8,530 nucleotides of DNA from Bacteroidota bacterium (GTDB lineage Bacteria > Bacteroidota > Bacteroidia > UKL13-3): the NCBI GenBank assembly GCA_947460565.1, contig CANHJJ010000066.1, positions 1-8,530 on the forward strand. Reading direction: 5' to 3'. This document shows, in pieces, positions 1-6,544 of this stretch. The position numbers were made by a program, and so were the translations under genes. The notes under the pieces are model-generated. The model was given only the letters and a program-made list of their open reading frames with translations, searched no databases and was not told the origin of the DNA. The stretch's first letter is position 1; each line of letters begins with the position of its first letter.

Positions 1-1447
1 CAAGGTTTGTTTCAAGCAAAGGAATATCTTCTGGCTTAGGCGCAGTAAAAGGATGGTGCATAGCAAACCAACGGTTTTCTTCTTCATTAAACTCTAACAA
101 TGGAAAATCAGTTACCCATAAACAAGAATAGGTATCATTGTTTCTTAGGCCCAATCTTGTGCCCATTTCAAGTCTGAGCTCACTTAATGCTTTGCGGGTT
201 TTATCTGCTTGTCCTGCCATGATTAGCATGAGGTCGCCTGGCTCTGCACCAAATTTCTCTGCCCATGTTTTTAGGGTAGCTTCATCATAAAATTTATCTA
301 CGGATGATTTGATGCCTCCATCTGCATTCACCCTCGCATAAACCAATCCGGTTGCACCAATTTGTGGGCGTTTCACAAAATCGGTTAATTCATCTAATTG
401 TTTGCGGGTGTATTCGGCACAGCCTTTGGCACAAATACCTACTACCAATTCTGCATTATCGAAAACGGGCAAACTTTTACCTGAAACTACATCTTGTGTT
501 GGTGGGTATGTTTCAGCTTGAGACGTATAATTATACGTCTCTACCGGTGCGGATTTTAATTCAACGAATGTCATTTCGAAACGGGTGTCGGGCTTGTCGT
601 TGCCATAAAATTTGGCCGCATGTGCATAGCTCATGCGTGGTAATTCTTTTATGTCAATTCCCTTTACTGTTTTGAATAGGTGTTTCACCAAACCTTCAAA
701 CATGTTTAAAATATCTTCTTGTTCTACGAAACTCATCTCGCAGTCAATCTGTGTAAATTCAGGTTGTCTATCCGCACGCAAATCCTCATCTCTAAAGCAT
801 TTTACTATTTGATAGTATCTATCCATACCTGCCACCATCAATAATTGTTTGAAGGTTTGTGGCGATTGAGGCAAGGCATAAAACTGACCTTGGTTCATGC
901 GGCTAGGCACCACGAAATCCCTTGCCCCTTCAGGTGTTGACTTAATCAAAACAGGCGTTTCAACTTCTGTGAATTGCTGCGCATCTAAGTATACACGTGT
1001 TTGTTGACTCATTTTATGGCGCAACAAAAGGTTGTTGCGAACAGGCGTTCTGCGAATATCCAAATAGCGGTATTTCATTCGCAAATCATCACCACCATCT
1101 GTATTGTCTTCTATGGTAAAAGGAGGGGTTTGCGCTTCATTTAATACTTCAAATGCTGTTACCTCTATTTCAATTTCTCCCGTAGGAAGATTGCTGTTTT
1201 TGCTGCTACGTTCAATAACATTACCGCTTACTTTCAATACATATTCACGTCCGCATTTGCGGGCTTGCTCGCATAGTGCCGCATTGCTTTCCATATTAAA
1301 AGCCAATTGGGTAATGCCATACCTATCACGAAGGTCGATAAAGGTCATGCCCCCAAGGTCGCGGCTTTTTTGGAGCCATCCGCTAAGTGTAACAGTTTTG
1401 TTAATGTCCGAAATTCGTAGTTCTCCGCAGGTATGTGATCTGTGCAT
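1..1447 (-). CDS. aspS: Aspartyl-tRNA synthetase (C-terminus beyond window)
   Basis: Class II aminoacyl-tRNA synthetase that charges tRNA-Asp with aspartate in the cytoplasm. The minus strand reads from ATG at 1447 without a stop to base 1, giving 482 codons of a protein usually about 590 long; class II motif 3 is therefore missing only because the window ends. The N-terminus (MHRSHTCGELR, then GWLQKSRDLGGMTFIDLRDR) is the typical anticodon-binding OB fold, about residues 1-105. Motif 2 is FRDEDLRADRQPEFTQID from F218, and R219 matches the ATP-binding arginine. MSYAHAAKFYGNDKPDTR opens the bacterial GAD insertion domain, and AMHHPFTAPKPEDIPLL lies near the end. Against E. coli AspRS recalled from memory, the stretch between TFVELK and GKSLPVF is about 20 residues too long; it contains the 22-bp palindrome at 520-541, which encodes E303-S309. 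The frame is intact on both sides, so the gene is probably functional. It is divergent from the GH13 gene. Confidence 0.96.
   Translation of the reverse strand, partial: MHRSHTCGELRISDINKTVTLSGWLQKSRDLGGMTFIDLRDRYGITQLAFNMESNAALCEQARKCGREYVLKVSGNVIERSSKNSNLPTGEIEIEVTAFEVLNEAQTPPFTIEDNTDGGDDLRMKYRYLDIRRTPVRNNLLLRHKMSQQTRVYLDAQQFTEVETPVLIKSTPEGARDFVVPSRMNQGQFYALPQSPQTFKQLLMVAGMDRYYQIVKCFRDEDLRADRQPEFTQIDCEMSFVEQEDILNMFEGLVKHLFKTVKGIDIKELPRMSYAHAAKFYGNDKPDTRFEMTFVELKSAPVETYNYTSQAETYPPTQDVVSGKSLPVFDNAELVVGICAKGCAEYTRKQLDELTDFVKRPQIGATGLVYARVNADGGIKSSVDKFYDEATLKTWAEKFGAEPGDLMLIMAGQADKTRKALSELRLEMGTRLGLRNNDTYSCLWVTDFPLLEFNEEENRWFAMHHPFTAPKPEDIPLLETNL
520..541. repeat. Perfect 22-bp palindrome inside aspS
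   Basis: Bases 520-541 form a perfect inverted repeat with no spacer. Each half is GAGACGTATAA or its complement TTATACGTCTC. Symmetry stops at the next base on either side. On the coding strand it is preceded by GTA, giving GTAGAGACG at the left end. It encodes ETYNYTS plus the first base of the next codon, and sits in a segment absent from ordinary AspRS. From memory, short palindromes ending in GTAGAGACG...CGTCTC are dispersed repeats in some Bacteroidota and cyanobacteria. That this is one of them is inference, since no second copy occurs in this window. Confidence 0.85.
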
Positions 1448-1481
1448 ATTGGTTTATATAAAATATCCTTGTAATGAGCCG

Positions 1482-1489
1482 CAAAAATA
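1482..1489 (-). promoter_or_regulatory. Putative aspS promoter -7 box (TATTTTTG)
   Basis: On the minus strand the sequence TATTTTTG matches the Bacteroidota -7 consensus TAnnTTTG exactly. It lies 34 bases upstream of the aspS ATG, which would give a leader of roughly 25-30 bases. No convincing TTG -33 element is seen at the expected distance, so the call rests on the -7 box and position only. Confidence 0.5.
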
Positions 1490-1556
1490 AGAAAAGATAG
1501 CTTTTTTCTATGTTGCTGTTGTTAACTAAAAGCCGAATGGATAAAACATTTTCAAT

Positions 1557-1564
1557 TATATTTG
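1557..1564 (+). promoter_or_regulatory. Putative promoter -7 box (TATATTTG) of the GH13 gene
   Basis: TATATTTG matches TAnnTTTG and ends 21 bases before the ATG at 1586, giving a short leader of about 15 bases. The TTG at 1562, which could be read as an alternative start codon, falls inside this box; that argues for translation from 1586. No clear -33 TTG is present at the usual spacing. Confidence 0.5.
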
Positions 1565-1585
1565 AGTTCTGAAAATACACATCGC

Positions 1586-3442
1586 ATGAATAGAATAAAA
1601 TATATCCTTTTAGTTTGCTTACTGTTTGTTATTCAATTTGGTAAAGCCCAATTAAGTAATCATATCACCCGCATCGACCCGCAATTTTGGTGGAATAACC
1701 TTGTAAATCGTGAGTTGCAGTTGTGTGTATACGGTCCCAAAATTGCCGAATGGCAATGCAGTATTAGCGAACCGAGCATCAAAATTCAAAGCATCGAAAA
1801 GGTGGAGAACTCGAATTACTTGTTTGTGAATTTGAACCTTCAAAGTTTTAAGGGCAATGAATTGCTTTTAACATTTAAGAAAGGTGCTGAGAAATTCACA
1901 CAGAGATATGAATTCAAGGTATTGCAAAAGAATATTGACCATGTGAATGCCGGTGATTTTGTGTATTTGGTTTTTCCTGATAGATTTTCAAATGGCGATG
2001 CTAGCAATGATGTGGTAGCAGGATTGAGAGAAGATAATGTATATCGTGATAGCTTGGGAGCTCGCCATGGTGGCGATATTCAAGGTATTATCAATCATTT
2101 GGATTATATTCAAGAGTTGGGTGTTACAACGCTTTGGTTAAATCCAACTCTAATAAACGACCAACCTGCTTATAGTTACCATGGATATGCCCTTACCGAC
2201 CATTACCTCACTGACCCTAGATTTGGTACAAACGAATTATACAGAAAATTAGGTGAGGAACTGAAAAAACGCAATATGAAACTGGTTATGGACATGGTAT
2301 CAAACCATATTGGTAGCAAGCACTGGATGATGTTGGATATGCCTGAAAAATCTTTTGTCAATCAATGGAATGAGTTTACAAGAACCAATTATAGGGCATC
2401 AACACAGTTCGACCCATATGCTAGCGAAGTTGACAAAAAACAAATGGTAGATGGTTGGTTTGATACACAAATGCCTGACGTAAATGAGCGTAACCCACGA
2501 GTTGCAAAATACTTGATGCAAAGTTATTTGTGGTGGATTAATTATGCTGGCATTGATGGATTTAGGATTGATACCTATTCATATAATGATTACGATTTTA
2601 TGGATAAGTGCATGGCCTATATTCAAAAAGAATATCCTGGATTTTGGAGCAGTGGCGAGGTGTGGGAGCAAGGAGGAGTGCTTAACATGGCCTATTTTAC
2701 TGAAAAGAACAATTACAAAAAATCACCTGCTAGCAGCCATTTGAGTGGTGCTATCGATTTTCAATTGTATTGGGCCATTTTGGATGCCATTAACAATGAA
2801 CCTGAATGGGATAAGGGTTTGGCTAAAATTTATTATATATTAACTCATGATGGTTTGTACAACCAACCACTTAACAATTTAACCTTCTTGGATAATCATG
2901 ACCTTAACCGCTTTTATACCTTGGTAGGAGAAGACATGAATAAATTCAAAATGGGTATAGCCATGTTGATGACATTAAGGGGCATTCCAAGCATTTATTA
3001 TGGAACAGAGTTGGCTCAAAACAATGTAATACCGAGAACAAATGATGGTCAGATTAGACTTGATTTTGAAGGAGGATGGCCATCAGATAAAGTCAATAAA
3101 TTTTCCCAAGATGGAAGAACTTCAAAAGAAAATGAGGCCTTTGATTTTATTAAAAAAATGGCCAATTGGCGTAAAGGCAACAAAGTTTTTAGCAAAGGTG
3201 AAACCATGCAATACACTCCAGTAGGAACCACGTATGTATATTTTAGATATACTGAAGATGCATGTGTGATGGTAGCTGTGAACCGTGGCAAAAAAGAAGT
3301 GACTCTGGAAGGAGACAGGTATAAAGAGCGCTTGAAGGGCTATTCTTCAGGCATTGATAAAATGACTGATATACACATTGGAAACCTTCAATACATAAAT
3401 TTAGCACCTAACAGTATCATGGTAATTGAACTAAGAAAATAA
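1586..3442 (+). CDS. Secreted cyclomaltodextrinase/neopullulanase-type alpha-amylase (GH13)
   Basis: Hydrolyses alpha-1,4 bonds of cyclodextrins, maltodextrins or pullulan; probably periplasmic. The 618-residue product starts with a signal peptide (MNRIKYILLVCLLFVIQFGKAQ, predicted cut after KA or just after). An N-terminal beta domain (about 22-115, with FWWNNLVNRELQLCVYG) resembles the cyclomaltodextrinase N domain. The GH13 barrel follows: DMVSNH (236-241), GFRIDTY with nucleophile D329, GEVW with acid/base E358, and FLDNHD with transition-state stabiliser D439. LNPTLINDQPAYSYHGYA followed by TDPRFG is typical of this subfamily. Residues from about 520 form the C-terminal beta domain. All three catalytic acids are present. 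ATG 1586 is chosen over TTG 1562 because it begins the signal peptide and the TTG lies in the -7 box. No susC/susD or regulator is adjacent in the window. Substrate preference within the subfamily cannot be decided from sequence alone. Confidence 0.93.
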   Translation: MNRIKYILLVCLLFVIQFGKAQLSNHITRIDPQFWWNNLVNRELQLCVYGPKIAEWQCSISEPSIKIQSIEKVENSNYLFVNLNLQSFKGNELLLTFKKGAEKFTQRYEFKVLQKNIDHVNAGDFVYLVFPDRFSNGDASNDVVAGLREDNVYRDSLGARHGGDIQGIINHLDYIQELGVTTLWLNPTLINDQPAYSYHGYALTDHYLTDPRFGTNELYRKLGEELKKRNMKLVMDMVSNHIGSKHWMMLDMPEKSFVNQWNEFTRTNYRASTQFDPYASEVDKKQMVDGWFDTQMPDVNERNPRVAKYLMQSYLWWINYAGIDGFRIDTYSYNDYDFMDKCMAYIQKEYPGFWSSGEVWEQGGVLNMAYFTEKNNYKKSPASSHLSGAIDFQLYWAILDAINNEPEWDKGLAKIYYILTHDGLYNQPLNNLTFLDNHDLNRFYTLVGEDMNKFKMGIAMLMTLRGIPSIYYGTELAQNNVIPRTNDGQIRLDFEGGWPSDKVNKFSQDGRTSKENEAFDFIKKMANWRKGNKVFSKGETMQYTPVGTTYVYFRYTEDACVMVAVNRGKKEVTLEGDRYKERLKGYSSGIDKMTDIHIGNLQYINLAPNSIMVIELRK

Positions 3443-3491
3443 GTCTAAACTTAATTGATAATATTTACGTGCAGAAAGACATTTGATTTAC

Positions 3492-3499
3492 TACTTTCG
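3492..3499 (+). promoter_or_regulatory. Putative lpd promoter -7 box (TACTTTCG)
   Basis: TACTTTCG differs from TAnnTTTG at one base and is followed by CAGTG, a context I recall as common just before Bacteroidota transcription starts. It lies 24 bases upstream of the lpd ATG. An AAGAGAGA purine run at 3513-3520, three bases before the ATG, is a plausible ribosome binding site. There is no good -33 TTG at standard spacing; TTTG at 3482-3485 is too close. With no terminator seen in the 81-base gap after the GH13 gene, read-through from that gene is also possible. Confidence 0.45.
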
Positions 3500-3523
3500 C
3501 AGTGAAATTTTTAAGAGAGATTT

Positions 3524-4921
3524 ATGAAATACGATATAACCGTTATTGGTTCTGGCCCTGGTGGCTATGTTGCAGCCATCCGTTGTGCTCAATTGGGTTT
3601 TAAAACGGCCCTTATCGAAAAATACAATACCCTAGGTGGCACATGTTTGAATGTGGGTTGTATTCCATCAAAAGCCCTTCTTGATAGTAGCGAGCATTTT
3701 CATAACGCAATTCACAATTTCAAAACCCATGGTATTGATATCAAAGGCGAAGTGGAGGTAAACCTGAAGCAGATGATTGATAGAAAGAATGGGGTGGTGA
3801 AAATGACTTGTGATGGCATCGATTTCTTGATGAAGAAGAACAAAATTGATGTTTACAAAGGCCTGGGGTCATTCGTAAATAAGAATAAAATTAAGATTAC
3901 TGGAGAGAAAATTGAGGAGATAGATACTGATAAAGTTATCATAGCAACAGGCTCAAAGCCTTCAAACCTACCTGGAATCGAAATAGATAAGAAACGTGTA
4001 ATTACGAGTACTGAAGCACTAAGCATAACTGAAGTACCTAAGAACCTTGTTATTATTGGTGGTGGGGTTATTGGTCTTGAATTGGGTAGTGTATATGCCC
4101 GATTAGGAGCTAAAGTATCTGTAATCGAATACACTTCTAGCATCATACCAACTATGGATGCTGCTTTAGGAAAAGAATTGCAAAGGGTATTGCGTAAGCA
4201 AGGCTTTGAATTTTTCTTTAGTCACAGGGTAAAATCTGCGAAAACCAAAGGAAAAGAAGTAATTATTACGGCTGACAATGAAAAAGGAGAAGAAGTTCAA
4301 TTTAAAGGAGATTATTGTTTAGTCTCAGTAGGTAGAAAAGCTTATACAGAAGGTTTAGGTCTTGAAAATATTGGACTTAAGGCGGATGAGCGTGGAAGAA
4401 TTGAAACAGATGCTCATTTGCAAACATCGGTTAAAGGTATTTATGCCATTGGTGATGTGGTAAAAGGAGCTATGTTAGCTCACAAAGCGGAAGAAGAGGG
4501 TGTATTTGTGGCAGAAACAATAGCAGGTCAAAAACCTCATATTAATTATAATTTGATACCAGGTGTTGTATATACTTGGCCTGAGGTTGCAGGTGTGGGT
4601 GCAACAGAGGAAGATTTGAAAAAAGCAGGCACCAAATATAAAATGGGTTCATTCCCAATGAGGGCATTAGGTAGAGCAAGAGCAAGCATGGATATAGATG
4701 GATTTGTTAAAGTATTGGCAGATGCAGAATCCGATGAAATATTAGGTGTGCATATGATAGGTCCACGTTGTGCTGACTTAATAGCTGAAGCTGTTGTAGC
4801 TATGGAATACAAGGCCAGTGCAGAAGATATAGCAAGAATGAGTCATGCTCACCCAACCTATACCGAGGCAATGAAAGAAGCTTGTTTGGCAGCAACTGAA
4901 AACAGAGCATTACATATGTAA
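3524..4921 (+). CDS. lpdA: Dihydrolipoyl dehydrogenase (E3)
   Basis: FAD-dependent enzyme that reoxidises protein-bound dihydrolipoamide with NAD+, shared by pyruvate, 2-oxoglutarate and branched-chain 2-oxoacid dehydrogenase complexes and the glycine cleavage system; cytoplasmic homodimer. The 465-residue length is normal for the family. Visible are the FAD-binding GSGPGGY (9-15), the redox-active disulfide in GGTCLNVGCIPSK (C41 and C46), the ATGSKP motif, the NAD-binding IIGGGVIGLELG (177-188), the second FAD motif YAIGD (307-311), and the C-terminal dimerisation domain with HAHPTYTE, supplying the catalytic H443 and E448. Nothing is missing. It stands alone, without E1 or E2 genes beside it. 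It begins at an ATG 24 bases after a -7-like box and ends just before a bidirectional hairpin. The symbol lpdA is the common one; paralogues elsewhere in the genome cannot be excluded. Confidence 0.97.
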   Translation: MKYDITVIGSGPGGYVAAIRCAQLGFKTALIEKYNTLGGTCLNVGCIPSKALLDSSEHFHNAIHNFKTHGIDIKGEVEVNLKQMIDRKNGVVKMTCDGIDFLMKKNKIDVYKGLGSFVNKNKIKITGEKIEEIDTDKVIIATGSKPSNLPGIEIDKKRVITSTEALSITEVPKNLVIIGGGVIGLELGSVYARLGAKVSVIEYTSSIIPTMDAALGKELQRVLRKQGFEFFFSHRVKSAKTKGKEVIITADNEKGEEVQFKGDYCLVSVGRKAYTEGLGLENIGLKADERGRIETDAHLQTSVKGIYAIGDVVKGAMLAHKAEEEGVFVAETIAGQKPHINYNLIPGVVYTWPEVAGVGATEEDLKKAGTKYKMGSFPMRALGRARASMDIDGFVKVLADAESDEILGVHMIGPRCADLIAEAVVAMEYKASAEDIARMSHAHPTYTEAMKEACLAATENRALHM

Positions 4922-4936
4922 GTTAAACTAGACCAT

Positions 4937-4966
4937 AAAAAAGCCATTAATTTGATGGCTTTTTTT
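4937..4966. terminator. Bidirectional intrinsic terminator between lpd and the OmpA-family gene
   Basis: An 11-bp perfect stem (AAAAAAGCCAT at 4937-4947 with ATGGCTTTTTT at 4955-4965) encloses a 7-base loop and ends in a T run on the plus strand. Because the left arm begins with six A, the minus-strand transcript also ends in U. It is 16 bases after the lpd stop and 41 bases beyond the stop of the convergent minus-strand gene, so it can serve both. Confidence 0.88.
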
Positions 4967-5006
4967 ATGATGCAGTTATTTGGTTTTGATGTTAGTTTTT
5001 TTAATG

Positions 5007-6458
5007 CTAATCATTCTGTCTAATTAATCTAAATTCAGCTTTTCTATTTAAACCTTCAGTTTTTAATTTGTATTTTTTTACGAAAGGATCACGAATAGAA
5101 AATACCAATAACCTACGATCCTCTATTTCATAAATTTTCATCAATTGACGTTTAACGGCCAATGCGCGTTTTTCAGCAATGGTGATTTGGGTCATATCAG
5201 GTTTGTTATTGTCGGCATGACCAATAATTACCAATGATACACCTGTGTCTGCTTGCATGATACGAGCAATGCTATTTAACAATGGATAGTGCTCTACATG
5301 TACATCATATTTGTTTGGTGCAAAGGTAATTACTGGTAAACCAACTGTACCCTCGTCAAATTCAGTAAATTCATTATGAGGAATACTATCATCAAATCTA
5401 TAGGTTTTGATTTTCTTATCCGCTTTGAAATTTTCAGAAGGATAGTAAACCTTCATAGCTCGCCCAAAACCATAAGGATCTGAATCTTCAGTATCAGGCA
5501 CGCCATCGTTATCACTATCTAGGGTTTTACCTTTTACATCTACTTTATATCCTGCTATCGTGTTTTGTTCAATGTCAAGCATATCTGGCACTCCATCACC
5601 ATCACCATCTTTTTTTAACTCAGTCATTGCTTCTTTCGACATTTTCGACATATCATCATACATTTTTGCAATTGGATTATACCAATCAGCATGTTGTAAA
5701 GTGCCTTTTTTTGTGACATTATAGGTTAGATTAACTAAGTAATAACTATAAAAATCCGAATATGAATTTGGATCAGGTGTATAGCCATCCAATGCATCAT
5801 TTTTGCAGATATAAAGGTTGCCTTCAAATCCAAGGTCAAAATTTTCATTTAATTTATATTTGTATCCTAAGCCTACAGGCAGCGTTACAAGGGGAGTAGT
5901 GTATTTTGATCCTTTTGTATAATTGCCTTTATCGCCACCTGAATTTATTACCCTAACATCGGGCAATGCAATTCCGAGGCCTAATATCCCATATAAATTA
6001 GATCTAGGATGTCTTTGTCTGAAACTAATTGCACCTAGATTCCAAATAGTTTGTAAGCTCACTGTAGTAAGTAAATTATCGTATGAATTTTTTGCGGGTA
6101 AGGTAGATCCCGTTAATAGACCCGTAGTAATATTTGCTCTCAATCCAAAAACAGGACTAAATGAATATTTGGCATAAGCTCCATATCCAATATTTATACC
6201 TTCTTGATCAACGTCAAACAAGGTTACTGCAGGACCTAATTGCGCTCCAAAAGACCATCTGCTAAGTTCTATATTGTTTAAATCATCGATTTGGGTGTTT
6301 GCCAATGGCTTAGGTTTGACACTTGGTTTTTCAATAGCACTTTTTGTTGTGGCTGTTGCCTTAGCACCCTTTGAATTTAAGGAGTTTGACTTTTTTTGTT
6401 GAGCGTATGAATGAACGCAAAACAACAGCATAAAAATTATATAATTAGATTTTTTCAT
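5007..6458 (-). CDS. Outer-membrane barrel protein with thrombospondin type-3 repeats and OmpA domain
   Basis: Probable outer membrane protein anchored to peptidoglycan; 483 residues. A signal peptide (MKKSNYIIFMLLFCVHSYAQ) is followed by a Lys/Thr/Ser/Pro-rich stretch (about 21-60) and a barrel-like region (about 65-250) of alternating hydrophobic and polar strands. DGDGDGVPD (284-292) and DSDNDGVPDTEDSDP (314-328) are Ca-binding type-3 repeats, with the usual Bacteroidota spacer between them. The C-terminal OmpA domain runs from about 373 (PVITFAPNKYDV) to 480. GHAD at 413-416 keeps the diaminopimelate-binding Asp, and R431 in the IAEKRALAV helix keeps the binding Arg; the usual YN pair between them reads TQ. 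The barrel resembles both barrels of the upstream gene, including an ending of the HADWYNP type. It lies 86 bases downstream of that gene, and its start abuts a hairpin. The exact ligand or pore role is unknown. Confidence 0.9.
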   Translation of the reverse strand: MKKSNYIIFMLLFCVHSYAQQKKSNSLNSKGAKATATTKSAIEKPSVKPKPLANTQIDDLNNIELSRWSFGAQLGPAVTLFDVDQEGINIGYGAYAKYSFSPVFGLRANITTGLLTGSTLPAKNSYDNLLTTVSLQTIWNLGAISFRQRHPRSNLYGILGLGIALPDVRVINSGGDKGNYTKGSKYTTPLVTLPVGLGYKYKLNENFDLGFEGNLYICKNDALDGYTPDPNSYSDFYSYYLVNLTYNVTKKGTLQHADWYNPIAKMYDDMSKMSKEAMTELKKDGDGDGVPDMLDIEQNTIAGYKVDVKGKTLDSDNDGVPDTEDSDPYGFGRAMKVYYPSENFKADKKIKTYRFDDSIPHNEFTEFDEGTVGLPVITFAPNKYDVHVEHYPLLNSIARIMQADTGVSLVIIGHADNNKPDMTQITIAEKRALAVKRQLMKIYEIEDRRLLVFSIRDPFVKKYKLKTEGLNRKAEFRLIRQND

Positions 6459-6461
6459 AAT

Positions 6462-6504
6462 AAAAATGGCTTAGATACATTTTACTGCTAATCTAAGCCA
6501 TTTT
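6462..6504 (-). terminator. Hairpin with U tract at the start of the OmpA-family gene
   Basis: A 14-bp perfect inverted repeat (AAAATGGCTTAGAT at 6463-6476, complement at 6491-6504) encloses a 14-base loop. Read on the minus strand it begins 40 bases after the stop of the twin-barrel gene, and the stem's terminal U run extends into UUUUUAUU. It therefore has the form of an intrinsic terminator for that gene. However, the stem ends only four bases before the AUG at 6458, so it also occupies the ribosome-loading region of the next gene. Terminator, attenuator or leader hairpin are all possible. Confidence 0.75.
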
Positions 6505-6544
6505 CAAAGTACGTATTATACTAAATATTAAGGTTATCTACACA

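Noticed and set aside
352..675. Plus-strand open frame of 107 codons
   Set aside because: It lies antisense to aspS, whose class II synthetase motifs are clear; its product has no recognisable features.
1104..1490. Plus-strand open frame of 128 codons
   Set aside because: Antisense shadow of the aspS N-terminus, running over its promoter region.
3853..4146. Minus-strand open frame of 97 codons within lpd
   Set aside because: Fully inside a well-supported dehydrogenase gene, low-complexity translation, no start signals.
4937..4966. Shared ATGGCT/AGCCAT core in the two hairpins at 4937-4966 and 6463-6504 as members of one repeat family
   Set aside because: The common core is six bases and the rest of the stems differ, so independent terminators explain it better.
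6505..6511. TACTTTG on the minus strand as a -7 box for the OmpA-family gene
   Set aside because: One base short of TAnnTTTG spacing and without a -33 TTG; possible but too weak to list as a promoter.
6512..6523. TATAAT-like sequence on the minus strand before the OmpA-family gene
   Set aside because: It resembles the E. coli -10 box, but Bacteroidota sigma factors prefer TAnnTTTG, and AT-rich spacers give such matches by chance.
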